A DNA stretch of 64,000 nt from Pyropia yezoensis (GCA_009829735.1 CM020618.1:4462882-4526881), one strand, 5' to 3'; positions 1 to 11,026 are shown, counted from the stretch's first letter. A program made the numbers and translations. The notes: generated from the letters alone by a model not told the origin.

Positions 1-941
1 GGATACGTACACGGCCACCCCACCGCGCCACACCACCGAACGGTGGTCACCACCCACACCACCGTGGCTGTGAGAGAACAACCGCCAGCGTGCGCCAGCC
101 ATCAGGGAGGGGGGAGACCGTCTGCTTCTGGGATGGGAAGCCAGGGCGCAGCAGGCGAGGGGGGAGAGCCGTCGTCTGCCGTGGCGGTACTCGGCGCCAG
201 CTCATCAGCGGGCCATGATCGGCGCCTGCGCACCTTGGGGACACGCCATGACTTGATCACCCCCACTCGGCGAGGGAGCCGTCGCGGCCAAACCGCCACG
301 TTGGGGTGGCTGGCCCGCCGGTGAGGCAAGCGTGCATTCGAGGGGAGGTGAAATGCAGAGGCTGCCCTCGGGCGAGCCAGATGAAGCGCAAAAATGTGCC
401 AGACAGTGGCGTGGCGTTCCCGAATTCGGACTTAGACTCGGAACTTCAGTCCAACGAGACCACCCTGAATGAAATGTATCGTTTACCTGTCTTTTCACCG
501 CCTGCCGCGTCCCCTCTTCCGCCGTTGGGCGGGCGGTCGCGGTCGCCGGCAGCTGCAGCTGCGCCATGACGAGGCGACAATACCTCCATACCAGCCAAGC
601 AACCCGCGGCCTCTTTTGCGCGGCCTGCATCGAGGGTGGGTGGAAGTGGGCGAGGAAGAGAGAGCAGCTTTGAACAGTGTTGGTAGTGAGCGAGACAACA
701 CAACCCCCCCCCTCCCCGCCCCAAGAAACACATGGTATTCTCTGCACCCAACGGCCGCAGCCGCAGAGCCAAGACGAGACCAACAGCAAAGAGAAACGAA
801 TACAGGCCCAGAAGCAATACCAGACGTCGTGAGGCTCAGCCCCCAACAGCCATCCAGAACGTGGCTGTCGCACGATCCCCTCCGCCCGTGTCGAGCGGGC
901 ACATCACACCGTCCCCCACGTCCCCCCCCCCCCGCCTCCCC
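1..941. other. Flank downstream of the inhibitor-2 gene, no gene recognised
   Basis: Several overlapping open frames exist on both strands, but none has a recognisable domain. They look like by-products of GC-rich sequence. The right end should hold the 3' UTR of the minus-strand inhibitor-2 gene. Confidence 0.5.
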
Positions 942-2573
942 TCATCCACCGCTCGACGTGCTGTCGTCGCTGCTGTCCGCCGCCGCCGCTGCGCGCGCGC
1001 GAGCGGCCAGGAACTCACCGCGGTAGTGGACCGACCGCTTGGCCTGGAAAACCTTCTTTTCAACTGGGGCCTCGCCGGTCCGGGCACCCCCGTCAGCAGA
1101 GCCGGATGCATCTGCAGAGTCGGATGCCAGTGAGACACCCACTCCCCCCCTTGCCCCGACTGGTCTTGCAGCGGCCGCCCCCAACACCGACCCCGTGTCG
1201 ATGGAAACCGTGCGCTTGACGCCCGCCCGTCGTCGTGGCTGCCGCGCCTCGGGTCGCAGCGCGTCGCCAGCCGCCCACCGTTGGGCAAATGTGAGGGCGG
1301 CGGGGCCGCGCTTGGACTCATCGTCCGAGTCAGAGGAGGACGAGGAGGTGCCCTCCCGGTCTGCATCCATCGAGTGGGTGGAGGTGCTCGGGCCTAGGTG
1401 TCCGCCGCGATCACCCGAGGCCGCCGCCGTCGCAGCCGCCGCGGCGCTGTCGGTCTTGCCGTCGGCAGAACCCCCGTCAGCCACACCGTCGGCGGCCGTG
1501 CCGTCGCCGGCTCCCGTCAGCACAACCGCTGCAACGGCAGAAGCAACGGAATCGGTCGGACCACGAGCACTGCTTGGGCCGCCATCGTCCTCTTCTTCCT
1601 TCTCCGCTTCCTCGTCCTCCTGCCGCCCAGGCGAGGGCATGGCCCCATCCAGGGAGCCACTCGAGCGGGAAGATGGGTACGATCCCGTCCGCGCCGCGAG
1701 GGACCGCTCCAAGGAAGAAAAGCCAACCAGCTTGGCCTCGTCCAGGAAGGGCGGCGCCCCACCGCTCCCACCCCTCCGCGCCCCTCCCATCGACACGTCC
1801 TGCCCCCCCGCCCCACCGCCGCTGCCGCTCCCGTCGCCGCCGCTGTCGGTTGCCCCACCGGCGGCACCCCCGGAGACACCATCGGCCCGCCTGCCCCGCC
1901 CCCCCCCCGAGCGGCCGCCACCGGCGCGAGCCGCGGCGGCTAACGCCGACGCTGACGAGGCGGGCGGCGACGGCGGCGCGGACCCCCCCGACGTGGTGGA
2001 CCCCGCGTCTGACGCGGAGCCGTACCGGAAGGGGGTGGGGGGCTCAGGGATCTTCATCCGCGGCGCGCGGTCGGCTTCGCGCTTATTTTCAGCTAGGTTC
2101 TTCTCGTCCCATTGAACGGCGTGGCCTGCCGCCGCGGCACGTACTCGGGGGCGGCGGCGGCGGCCGGCGCGGGCGACACCCCCACCGTTATCAAGAAGGG
2201 CGGGGTCACCCGCGGCCGCATTGCCGTCGGGTGGGGGCGCCACACACTCAGTCGCCGGTCCAGGCGCCACCGGCAGCGCCGTGCCCACCGCGGCGGCGCC
2301 GCACGTACACGAGGCGGCGGGGACGTGTGCAACAGCGCCCGCAACGGCCGACGCCAAGCCCTTCCCCCCCGACACGCTTCCCGCGCCGCCGCCATTCTCC
2401 CCATGACCGTGCCGCGGGCACAGCTGCAGGACGCCATCAGCGACGCGGAGGACCCCGCAGGGGGTGGGCGCACCCGCCACTGGTGGCGCTCCAGAAGGGA
2501 TCGACGCCACCAGCGCGGGGGGTATGGCGGTGACCCCTTCGGCCATCTCTCCGCCGTTGGCAGGGTCTGCCAT
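942..2573 (-). CDS. Protein phosphatase 1 inhibitor-2 (IPP-2/GLC8) homologue, extended
   Basis: IPP-2 proteins bind and regulate the catalytic subunit of protein phosphatase 1 in cytosol and nucleus. Three hallmarks appear in the usual order. A GVLR at residues 40-43 resembles the [GS]IL[KR] PP1-docking motif. A block at about 155-183 contains WDEKNLAEN followed by MKIPEPPTPF, the IPP-2 core with its phosphorylatable TP. A C-terminal segment, RSVHYRGEF (about 513-521), corresponds to the HYNE helix that lies over the PP1 active site. I chose the ATG at 2573 (543 aa); the open frame continues 73 codons upstream, but that stretch looks like 5' leader. The protein is far longer than the roughly 200-aa animal form because of Gly/Ala/Ser-rich inserts with acidic and serine tracts between the core and the C-terminal helix. 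It diverges from the copine-like gene 610 bp away. Confidence 0.85.
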   Translation of the reverse strand: MADPANGGEMAEGVTAIPPALVASIPSGAPPVAGAPTPCGVLRVADGVLQLCPRHGHGENGGGAGSVSGGKGLASAVAGAVAHVPAASCTCGAAAVGTALPVAPGPATECVAPPPDGNAAAGDPALLDNGGGVARAGRRRRPRVRAAAAGHAVQWDEKNLAENKREADRAPRMKIPEPPTPFRYGSASDAGSTTSGGSAPPSPPASSASALAAAARAGGGRSGGGRGRRADGVSGGAAGGATDSGGDGSGSGGGAGGQDVSMGGARRGGSGGAPPFLDEAKLVGFSSLERSLAARTGSYPSSRSSGSLDGAMPSPGRQEDEEAEKEEEDDGGPSSARGPTDSVASAVAAVVLTGAGDGTAADGVADGGSADGKTDSAAAAATAAASGDRGGHLGPSTSTHSMDADREGTSSSSSDSDDESKRGPAALTFAQRWAAGDALRPEARQPRRRAGVKRTVSIDTGSVLGAAAARPVGARGGVGVSLASDSADASGSADGGARTGEAPVEKKVFQAKRSVHYRGEFLAARARAAAAADSSDDSTSSGG

Positions 2574-3183
2574 GACAGGCAGGGGGCGGCGGCGGTTGGC
2601 GGCACCGGTGCGGCAGCGGGCGGCAACGGCTACAGTGCGGCCAGCAAGGAGCAGATACGAGAGGACGACGCCGCCACGCGGGTGGGCGGCCGCAAAAGGA
2701 CCAAGGGTGAGTAGCAGCAGGAGGCAAGGGGCTCGGTGGCTACCAAACACGCAAGAGCGACGCGCGGGCGGGCGGCCAACGTCGCTCGCCAAACGCCAAT
2801 CGGCGGGGCCACGACGACGCAGCGCCTGCGGACGGCGGTCTCAGGGTCTTGTCCAAGGCGGTGTCTTCTTTCCGCTCAGAATAGAGCTCAGGCTCGGGGT
2901 ACAGTATGACAGGGTGTTGGCGGCGCCCCATTTCGGTCGTGCTTACAGTGCGTGTTGCCCAACGTTGCGACCCGGAACGCAACCGGCGCGAGGGTTTCAA
3001 CCGCGCCATCCGTCGCGCGCGGGGCAACTGCCACCACTACCGGCAGCAGCTGCTGGGTGACGCGCTGCTCCCGGCCGCTGCCCCCCCTTGCTGACGTTAT
3101 CTGCGCTCGTGTACTGCTCGTCGTGCCATTGCTCTTCCCTCCCCACCCTCCTCAAGGCAGTGGCAGAGCCCTCCGACCTCACC
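2574..3183. promoter_or_regulatory. Divergent intergenic region of inhibitor-2 and the copine-like gene
   Basis: About 610 bp separate the two start codons, so both promoters and 5' UTRs should lie here. I see no clear TATA box or other defined element. Confidence 0.4.
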
Positions 3184-4707
3184 ATGGACAACCGTTCTCT
3201 CCCGCCCACACGACGGCGGGCGCGGCCGCCGCGGTCCCCCCCCGCCCTGGCATTCCTCTCGCGGCTGACGGCGCCCAAGCACGACGCTGCCATCCGTACG
3301 ACATCGCCTGTCATCCTCAGTGCCCGGCCGCCGCCGCCTCCCGCTGAGCGCCGCGGTACTGGTGGCGGCCGCCTCGCTCCGGCCACGGCGGCGGCCGCGG
3401 CGGCAGCTGTCGGTTCCGAGGCGGCGCCCCCCCCTCCGCCTGCTCCCTACCTAGAACTCTCCTTGCGCTGCAGGGACCTTCCAAACACAGACGTGCTGTC
3501 CAAGACGGACCCATTTGTGGTGCTCTTCACCCGCGCGGGTGCGGGCGCCGAGTGGGAAAAAGCACCCGCTCCCACTGAGACCGTCCACAACTGCCTGTCC
3601 CCCGCGTTTGTGGGGTGCTTTGACCTGCCCTACGCTGGTGGGGGGGGGCGCTCTTCAGGGAGTGGCGCACCCCCGCCGGGGCCCGCCGGCGCCGCCGCGC
3701 GTGCGGCAGCAGCGGCGGCGCTCAAGACCCACCTGAGCTTTGAAGTGTATGACCGGGACAGCCGGCGGCCCGAGCTGAACCTCCAGGAGTTTGTGGGCAG
3801 CGCGGACACCACTGTCGGCGCGGTGCTTGCGGCCGACGGGTGGACCCGGGAGCTGCCGCTTGCGAATGTGCTCAACGCGGCCAACCGGCAGTCGGCATTT
3901 GTGGCGGGATCCACCGGCGGGGCGGGCGGTGCGACGGGTGGGGGGGCGGCTGCCGGTGCTGCGGCGGCAGCGCTGGAGCGCGAGCGCGAACTCGCGGCGC
4001 GACACTTTATGTCCAAGGCGGGCTACCTGGTGGTAGAGGCGGAGCTGATTCGGCCGCCCCGCACCCCGTGGACGTACGTGGTGGACTTTGGGTTCGATGC
4101 ACCTCTGCCACACTTGCCGTCGGCCGACGCTGGGGGTGGCGGCCCCATCTCGCCGGGGGGCGTGTCGAGTCTGTTCCGCCGGGGGGGCGGGGGTGGGGGG
4201 GGCAGTGGCAGCGGCAGCAGTGGTGGCAGTCTCACCAGCTCTGTCACTGGCACCGGGGGCGGCAGTGGTAGCGTCATAGGCCGCAAAGGCCTCTTCTACG
4301 TGCTGGCAAAAGAGTCGGTGCACCGGGACGCGCTCTTCATCCCCCTCATCCGATCGCCGCTGCTGGTGGGCGCCGGCGTCGGCGGCAGCATGTGGGCGCC
4401 CGCCTCTATCGCGGCCGAAAAGGTCGACGGCGGCGACGATGCGCGGCGGCTGCGGCTAGAGGTGTGGGCGGCCGCCCGCGGAGGCGACCACACGCTAATC
4501 GGCTGGTGGATGCTGTCGGCGGGGGAGCTCAAGGGCGCCCGCCGGGGTGCCACCTGGGCTGCCGTGGGGGAGGAGGTGGGGCTGGGCGGCAAGGGTGGTT
4601 CCGGGTGGCGCTTGCAGGGTGACCTGGTGTGTGGCGGGGTACGGGCGGGGGGGGCGGGCTTTACTTTCGTACTCCGCGCGGGTGGGTGGCGGTGGACGCC
4701 GGCGTGA
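3184..4707 (+). CDS. Copine-like protein with tandem C2 domains and no vWA domain
   Basis: Copines are Ca2+-dependent phospholipid-binding proteins with two C2 domains followed by a copine/vWA domain. After a Pro/Arg-rich leader, a first C2 domain (about residues 88-235) shows the copine pattern: LELSLRCRDLPN, then VLSKTDPFVVLF with the Ca2+-binding Asp, a TE..HNCLSPAF segment, LSFEVYDRDSRR and a QEFVGSADTTVG strand. A weaker second C2-like region begins at FYVLAKESVHRDALF, after a Gly/Ser-rich linker. The frame ends without the large C-terminal vWA domain, so it is either a short relative or a truncated gene. The start is the ATG at 3184 in a strong ACCATGG context; the frame is open further upstream but without a better ATG. 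Naming the first domain as copine-type is fairly secure; the second is tentative. Confidence 0.65.
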   Translation: MDNRSLPPTRRRARPPRSPPALAFLSRLTAPKHDAAIRTTSPVILSARPPPPPAERRGTGGGRLAPATAAAAAAAVGSEAAPPPPPAPYLELSLRCRDLPNTDVLSKTDPFVVLFTRAGAGAEWEKAPAPTETVHNCLSPAFVGCFDLPYAGGGGRSSGSGAPPPGPAGAAARAAAAAALKTHLSFEVYDRDSRRPELNLQEFVGSADTTVGAVLAADGWTRELPLANVLNAANRQSAFVAGSTGGAGGATGGGAAAGAAAAALERERELAARHFMSKAGYLVVEAELIRPPRTPWTYVVDFGFDAPLPHLPSADAGGGGPISPGGVSSLFRRGGGGGGGSGSGSSGGSLTSSVTGTGGGSGSVIGRKGLFYVLAKESVHRDALFIPLIRSPLLVGAGVGGSMWAPASIAAEKVDGGDDARRLRLEVWAAARGGDHTLIGWWMLSAGELKGARRGATWAAVGEEVGLGGKGGSGWRLQGDLVCGGVRAGGAGFTFVLRAGGWRWTPA

Positions 4708-5205
4708 GCACACACGACGGCGTGAGCACACACGAAGGACCACGGGCCAGGAGGAGGCTCGATGGCTTCCACCCGCGTCGCGCCAGCGCGATCGGGCAGA
4801 AATTGTACAACAGAGGCAAAGCAATGGCGTATCCTCTTTGTTTCTAGGGAACTCTCCGGGAGAAGGCGGTCGCCACGTCGTCGTCCAATACCTTGCCCCA
4901 GGCGAAGACCTGCACTGCGCTTCCGAACCGACACGCCCAGGCACGACCGCGTAGTGTCGCTCCTGATCACAGCTCACGGTGCCGGTCACAGCGTCCCAGT
5001 GTGCGCAACCGCATGCCGTCAGAGCACCAGCGGCAGGAGCGCTGCGCGTCTCAGCGGCGCCAGCACAGAGCGGTCGGCCGCGAAGCCAGCCGCCCAAGGC
5101 CGCGGCGTGGCGCCACCGCAAGGGCAGGGCGCCCCTCGGACCTCGTCACCGTTGCCAGACTCAAAAGAGACAACCATGCACGAGATCAACAAGAAGGGGC
5201 GCCCC
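4708..5205. other. Convergent 3' flanks of the copine-like and eIF1A genes
   Basis: Nothing with a recognisable product is visible. The two flanking genes end towards each other, so this should be mostly 3' UTR and spacer. Confidence 0.5.
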
Positions 5206-5951
5206 CTAGATCTCATCAATGTCGTCAAACTCGAAGACAACCCCTTCCTCGCCATCTTCGCCTTCACCGCCTTCGGCATTCTCGTGGATAGTAGTCGTGT
5301 CGGGGATCTCCCCATACTGCTTGAGCGAACGCGCCTCATCCGCCGTGTACTTGAGGATAATGTCCGCCTTCTCGTCTTGGTACTCACGGAGGCCAATCAG
5401 CACAATGTCGCCAGCGTTGACCCACACCTTTTTCCGCAGCTTGCCACGGATATGACACAGACGCTTCACAGAGTCAAAGCACGCCGACTCGCAGCGACCG
5501 TTGCCGAGCATGCGCAGTACCTGGGCATACTCTGAGACACAAAACCGGAAGCCGTACGAAAGCGGCAGGGGAAAAAGGATGACAGAGCACTCCAAAGAAA
5601 AACCCGTCAGTACACCACCCGTACAATGCAAACAGCACACACACAGGTCCCCCGCAGCACCGCGACGGGGGGGGGGGGAAGCAACCCAAATCGAGGCCCA
5701 GTCGTACGACTGACAGCAGGCACGCACACCACGGGCCCATGCCTCAAGACAGGCCCAACCACACCCCCAAGCACACCACTCCAAGCAGACAGACCCTGCC
5801 GAAGCCATATTCCCTCGCTACGTGACGGGCAACCAGGCACGCCAGACGTACCTTGCCCCTCCTCCTTGAAGATGAGCTCCCGACGTTCGTCATCATTGTC
5901 GTTCTTCCCGCGACGACGGTTCTTACCGCCCTTCCCCTTATTCTTCCCCAT
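5206..5951 (-). CDS. EIF1A: Translation initiation factor eIF1A, two exons
   Basis: eIF1A binds the 40S A site, promotes scanning and helps start-codon selection. Exon 1 is 5852-5951, starting at the ATG complement at 5949-5951 with the basic tail [17 protein letters not shown]. Exon 2 is 5206-5531 and carries the OB fold ([54 protein letters not shown]) and the acidic C-terminus FEFDDIDEI. The 320-nt intron has a GTACGT donor after CAAG and a TGTCTCAG acceptor, and splits the codon for the Glu that precedes YAQV. The spliced product is 141 aa, close to the roughly 144 aa of other eukaryotes, and every conserved block is present. It diverges from COQ5. Confidence 0.95.
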
Positions 5952-6467
5952 GGTGCACCCGAGCGCAGCAAGCACCGAGCACAACCGCGGCAAAGAACGA
6001 GGGAGGCGTGTGCTTCATGCATACACGTGGGGTGGACAACGGCGTGACGTCTGAAAACGTCGGCGCGCGTGACGCGCGTAGGTGTGACGCAGCACCAGTG
6101 CACAGTTTATTGGAGTGCCCGCGGGCCAGAGTGACCCCCGTGGGACACCAGACTTCGAAAGTAGGATTCGTGTCAACGGCAACACGCAGCGTAGGACTGC
6201 GTAAGTGCCATAAGAATGTGCTTCATAAGTATGGTACGGCCACGAATTACACTCCAGACATACACACAGCCCGAGCTTTGGATGAGACCAGCTTTGCATG
6301 ATGGTTGACGTCTCTGTCGACGGCCGCCCCTCCACCCCATCGCCCCTTGGTCGCTCTGCCTGCGCGGCGGCCGCCCGCCGCCGTCCGCCTCCCGCAGCGG
6401 CGCCGACCCCCTCCTGTACAGCCTCGTTGCGCCGCTGCCCTCTGGCCTGCCCCCACGCGCTCCCATC
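5952..6467. promoter_or_regulatory. Divergent promoter region between eIF1A and COQ5
   Basis: The two start codons point away from each other across 516 bp, less GC-rich than the coding parts around it. No specific binding site can be named from sequence alone. Confidence 0.4.
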
Positions 6468-7598
6468 ATGGCTTCTCTGCGTACCACGGTATCGGCAGCG
6501 GCGGCCGCCGCGGCCCGCTGTCGGGCGGCCGTCCACGGCGGCAGCGACACGCCGGTGGGAGTGGCTGCGCTCGCGCAGCGCCCAGCGCGGCGGCCGGTGA
6601 TGCCGCTGCCCCCTCTCTCCCGGTTTGCTGCGTCGGTGGCTGCGGTAGTTGGCCACCCCTCCGCCCCCGGCGGTCCGTCTGTGCGGGCTGCTCCCCTGTC
6701 GTCCTCGTCGCCGCCGCCGCCGCCGCCGCCGCCCCCCCGCGCCTCTGCCGGTCCAAGCGGTGCCGCCGCGGGCGGCCAGGACGGCGATAGTGGCGGCGGC
6801 AGTGACGGGGGCACAACCCACTTTGGTGCCGAGGAGGTCCCCCTCCACGACAAGGCCCGCCGCGTGTCGGGCGTCTTCTCCTCTGTGGCGGCCAGCTACG
6901 ACACGATGAACGACGCCATGTCCCTGGGCGTGCACCGGCTGTGGAAGGACGCGTTTGTGCGGATGCTGTCACCCGTGCCGGGGATGGCGGTTGTGGACCT
7001 GGCGGGGGGGACGGGGGACATTGCCTTTCGGGTCGTGTCTGCCCTCGACGCGGCGGGCGCGTGGGCGCCGTCCGCCACAGCGGCGACCACCCCCCCCGTG
7101 CGCGTGCTGGACATCAACCCCGACATGCTTGCCGAGGGCGTCCGCCGTGCCGCCTCGGCGGGCATCCCCCCCTCCCGCGCGACCTTTGCCATTGGCAACG
7201 CCGAGGCGCTGCCACTCCCCGACGCGTCGGTCGACGCGCTGACCATCTCGTTTGGGATGCGCAACGTCAGCCGCCCGGCGGTGGCGCTGGCCGAGGCGGT
7301 GCGGGTGCTGGCACCCGGCGGGCGGTTCCTGATGATGGAGTTTGGGCGGGTGCGCCACCCGGTCGCCGCCGCCGCCTACGACGCGTACAGCGCGGTGCTG
7401 CCGGCGGTGGGGGCGGTGGTGGCGGGCGACGCCCCGGCCTACCGGTACCTGGTGGAGAGCATCCGCCGGTTTCCTGGCCAAGAGGCGTTTTGTGGGATGA
7501 TGCGGGAGGCGGGCCTCCAGCGCGTCCGCGTGACCGACCTGACGGGGGGGGTCGTCGCGGTGTACAGTGGGTGGAAAGGGGTGGCGCGGCCAAGGTAG
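6468..7598 (+). CDS. COQ5: COQ5, 2-polyprenyl-6-methoxy-1,4-benzoquinol methylase
   Basis: COQ5 is the SAM-dependent C-methyltransferase of ubiquinone synthesis, working in the CoQ-synthome on the matrix side of the inner mitochondrial membrane. The first 110 or so residues are Ala/Arg/Pro-rich with a poly-Pro run and suit a mitochondrial presequence plus linker. The catalytic part follows the UbiE/COQ5 order: VFSSVAASYDTMNDAMSLG, then HRLWK, the SAM-binding motif VVDLAGGTGD (about residues 175-184), VLDINPDML, the acidic-loop NAEALPLPD and the signature SFGMRNVSR (about 261-269). The C-terminal segment with YRYLVESIRRFPGQE is also typical. The gene is intronless and 376 aa. The start ATG is the first in frame. 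The plastid MenG paralogue is the main alternative, but the N-terminus and MNDAMSLG/HRLWK favour COQ5. Confidence 0.93.
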   Translation: MASLRTTVSAAAAAAARCRAAVHGGSDTPVGVAALAQRPARRPVMPLPPLSRFAASVAAVVGHPSAPGGPSVRAAPLSSSSPPPPPPPPPRASAGPSGAAAGGQDGDSGGGSDGGTTHFGAEEVPLHDKARRVSGVFSSVAASYDTMNDAMSLGVHRLWKDAFVRMLSPVPGMAVVDLAGGTGDIAFRVVSALDAAGAWAPSATAATTPPVRVLDINPDMLAEGVRRAASAGIPPSRATFAIGNAEALPLPDASVDALTISFGMRNVSRPAVALAEAVRVLAPGGRFLMMEFGRVRHPVAAAAYDAYSAVLPAVGAVVAGDAPAYRYLVESIRRFPGQEAFCGMMREAGLQRVRVTDLTGGVVAVYSGWKGVARPR

Positions 7599-8032
7599 CG
7601 ACCGGTCGGGATGGATAGGATGGGCGTGGGCGCGAGGGAGTGGTGGGGGGTTTGGGGGGGGGGAAGGTTGTAAGGGGTGGGGGTGGGGGTGAATGCCCGC
7701 GTGCCGCGTCTCGTCGTGGTCCCACGGGGACGACCGAGGGGCTCGGTGGTGGCAGGCTGCGCCTCAGCTGGGCGAGCGTCAGCGGCCTCCCCGTGGGCGT
7801 TTGGGGCCATCATGAATGGCCGCCATGGTGCCGGCCGGGCGGTTGTCTCGTCCTTGCGGACCCCGCGGGACGCGCCCCCGCCCCCCCCCCTCATCCCATG
7901 GACGTCGCGCACGGATGAGGACCATGTCTGCTGTTATGGGCGCCGTGGCGGCATTTTTCTTTTTCTTGCTTGCCCCCCCCCCCCCCCTCCCCGGTGAGAA
8001 AGACGACCACGACCGCAAATGGGCGGGCGGCG
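7599..8032. other. Convergent 3' spacer between COQ5 and the GT61-like gene
   Basis: It contains G-rich and C-rich runs and no recognisable gene. Both neighbours end towards it. Confidence 0.5.
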
Positions 8033-11026
8033 TCAACCCCCCCCCCCGTCACAGCCCGCCACCTGGCGGGCCAGCCCCAGCGCCACCCGCGCCAGCTCCT
8101 CCACGTCCACCTCGAGCGGCTGCTCCGTCGCGCACCGGCGGACGCCACGACAGCCGCGCGCCGCCCACGCGGCGCCGTCATCAAGGCGCAACGCGGCGGC
8201 AGCCGCGGCGGCGGCCGCCGCCGAGCCGCCCGCGTGGCGCCACGCGGCGGCGGCCGCGTCCCAGCGGCCGAGGAGGCCCCGCATGCAGGCCGTGTCGGGG
8301 GCGCCCGCGTTGGCCGCCTTGACGCACAGCGTAAACGCGTCGGACGCCGGCCGCGCCGACACGGTCAGCCGGGACAGGCCCGCCGCGGCGGTCAGCACCG
8401 CCGCGTCGTCAGCCACGGCAAGCGGGGGAGGAGGGGGGGGAGGGGGAATGCCGCCGCTGGAGTCGCCTCTTTCGGCGGCGGCGGCGGCGGCGGCGGCGGT
8501 GGGAGGGGGCTCCCCCGACGCCGACCGCACCGCCAGCGGGGACCCCCCGGCCGCGGCGGCAGGGGCGGCGGCGGCCGCACCGACGGCGCCCGCGGAGCGC
8601 ACGCCAAACGGGAGCACCTCCACCACCCCCCCCCCCACTCCCATCAGCCCCGACGCGGCCACCACCCCCACCCCCATTCCGCCCACGACCACGTGAACGC
8701 CGCGAAGGCCGGCGCGGGCGGCCGTGTACGACACGCCGCCGACGTTGCCGACACCGGCGGCGGCGGCAGACGCCGCTGCAGTGCCCCCCCCGGCACCGCC
8801 CGTCAGCATCACCACCTGAACGGGGTTGTTGGTAGCGGCGGGGGCCTCAGCCGGGTCGGCCCCCGCAGGGGAAAGCGCCGGGGCGGCCGCCGACTCGATG
8901 GCGCCCCGCACCTCCTCTGCCGCCCGCACGCCCCGCACGTCGGGGGCAGAGAGGAGCGCCATTCGCACGCCGCCAGCGCAGCCGCCCACCCGCGGGCGCC
9001 CCAGCGGCGGCGCCGTCGCGCCGCGGTTGGCCGACGAGGCAGCGGGCACCAGCGCCCCCGGGCGCAGCGCCGCAACGCCGCCGCCCGCCACCACCACCGA
9101 CGTAAAACAGACGCCGGGGGGGGTCAGCAGCGCCTGCGGCGTCGCAAACTTCCACCCCGCCCCGCCGCCGCCGCCGCTCCCACCGCTGCCGCCGCTGGCC
9201 GCGGCACTGCCGAGCCCCCCCCTGCGGGTGCCACCCCCCCAGCCCCCCCCCACGCCGGCGCCCACCCCCCCCATGCCCTCCCCCGCCGCCAAAGCGGCCA
9301 GCACCCCACGGTGCCAGGTGGCGCCCACCCCCCCCAGACTGCCCACAAGGCCACCGTCGAGGAGCACCAGCGGCCGCACCCGTGACGCGGCCGCGGTGGC
9401 CGCCGCCGCCGCCGCGTGGCGCCAGTAGATGCGGATGCCGCCCCACCCCCAGCCGTCACAGGGCGTCGGCCTCTTGGCGCCAGGCGTAATGCATGTGGCG
9501 TAGCGGCGGCCGCCGCCGCCGCCACTGCTGCTGCCACCACCAATGGCGGCCGACGCCGCGGCTGCGGCGGCAAGGTCGGCCAGGAAGGCCGGCAGGGGCG
9601 CCCGTGGTGGGGGCAAGAACGGAGACCCCCGGGGGGGGGGGGGGAGTCGACCGGCTGGGGTTGCTGTTCTGTGGCGGCGGCGGCGGCCGCCGCCGCCGCC
9701 CCCCCTCCCCCGGGGGGCGACCGCAGCAGCAGGTCATAGGGCTGGGAGGCTGCCCCCCGTGGCGGCTCTGCGTACGTCACCGCCCCCGGCGGGAGGTCAC
9801 AGTCCACCGCCAGGCGGTCCGCGTGGCGCTCCAGGTACGTTGGCAGCGTCAGCACCCCTCGGGGGGTGAGGCACGCGCCGTGGAAGCGGCACACAGCTGG
9901 CCCGTCGCCACAGTCGCTGCCACGGTTCGGGCCGCCGCCGCCGCCGCCGCCGGGGGGCCCGCCCGCCTCGACAGGCGCACTGCCACCGCCGCAGGGTCCC
10001 CTTCCCCGTCCCGGCGGCGCTGGGTAAACCAGCTGCGTCAGCGACGCGGTGCGCGCGTCTGCCGCGTCGGCGGCGGCACCCAGGCTGGGGGCAACGTCGG
10101 CAGAGAGCCAGCGCCACAGGTCTCCCACCGACGGCACGTCACCGCCGGGCGGGCCGCTGCCGTCGCCACCGCCGCCGCCGCCGCCGTCGCCGTCGGCGCG
10201 CACAGGCGGGGACGCCGCTGACAGCGCCCCGCCCCCCCCCCCGCCGCCGGGCCCCCCCCAGCCGCCTAGCACGGTCACCACCCCCACCGCCGTGACGGTC
10301 GCCGCTAACGCAGCGGCGGCCAGCCGCACCGACGCGCGGGCGACGCGGCGGCCTCGGCCAGAGGTCACAGCTCCTGGGGTGGGCGACAGGGGCGGGCGCC
10401 AGCCCCCCGCCCCCCCCCCGCCGCCGCCGCCGCCGCCGCCCCCCCCCGCCCCCCCCGTGACCACCGCCGCGATAGACGCCGCCACGCGTGCGCCCACCGC
10501 GTGGGGGGCCCACCCCCCGCGCAGCCGAACGTCGGCGGCCAGCCGGCGGAGGCGGCGGAAGAGCGCCGCCGCCGGCCGCGGGGACGACGCCGGCACGCCC
10601 CCCGTCGCCAGGCACCCGGCGGCGGGGGAAGGGGCGCCGGGGGCGGGTGCCCCCGGGGCGGGGGCGCCCCACCGGCCGGTGGGGCTCGGCCAACCCACCC
10701 CCCCCCGCCCCCCCCAGGGGCGCGGCCCAGCGGTCTGCGCCTCCTCCTCCTCCTCCCCGCCCTCCTCCTCCGCCCGCCCCTGGCGGGGGCCACCAGGAGG
10801 TGGCCTGCGCTCCGCCAGAGGCAGACGCCAGCGACGGCGGCGCAGAGGCCGGGGTGGGTGGCTGTCGCCGCCGCGGGGGGAAACGGCTGGCGCCCGCGCT
10901 CGACGGCTGGGAGCGGCGGCCAGGCGATGGGGAGCTCATCTCTGCAGGGGGTGGTGGGGGGGGGGCGGGAGGGCGCGCACGGGGAGGGGGGGGCTCCCCG
11001 AGGAGAAGGGCCTCCAGCTCGGCCAT
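8033..11026 (-). CDS. Type II membrane protein with GT61-like glycosyltransferase motifs; frame broken twice at homopolymers
   Basis: Three consecutive minus-strand frames form one protein-like sequence: 11026 to about 10700 (ATG at 11026, MAELEALLLGEPP), about 10698 to 9650, and about 9620 to 8033. The breaks coincide with C/G runs at 10694-10715 and 9627-9643, so they are probably length errors or polymorphism at homopolymers. The second segment has one hydrophobic helix (LAAAALAATVTAVGVVTVLGG) after a basic region, as in Golgi type II enzymes, followed by CRFHGACLTPRGVLTLP. The last segment has GGVGATWHRGVLAAL, CFTSVVVAGGG and GVHVVVGGMGVG...VVEVLPFG. These resemble, in order, GT61/DUF563 blocks, including the GxHGAGLTN...viEl.P motif, although the His is replaced here. 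The GT61 assignment is inference by pattern; gene status is more secure than function. Confidence 0.45.

Noticed and set aside
1039..2115. 358-codon plus-strand open frame opposite the inhibitor-2 gene
   Set aside because: The minus-strand protein has clear IPP-2 motifs. The plus frame is Pro/Ser/Ala-rich without domains and follows from the GC-biased codon use of the real gene.
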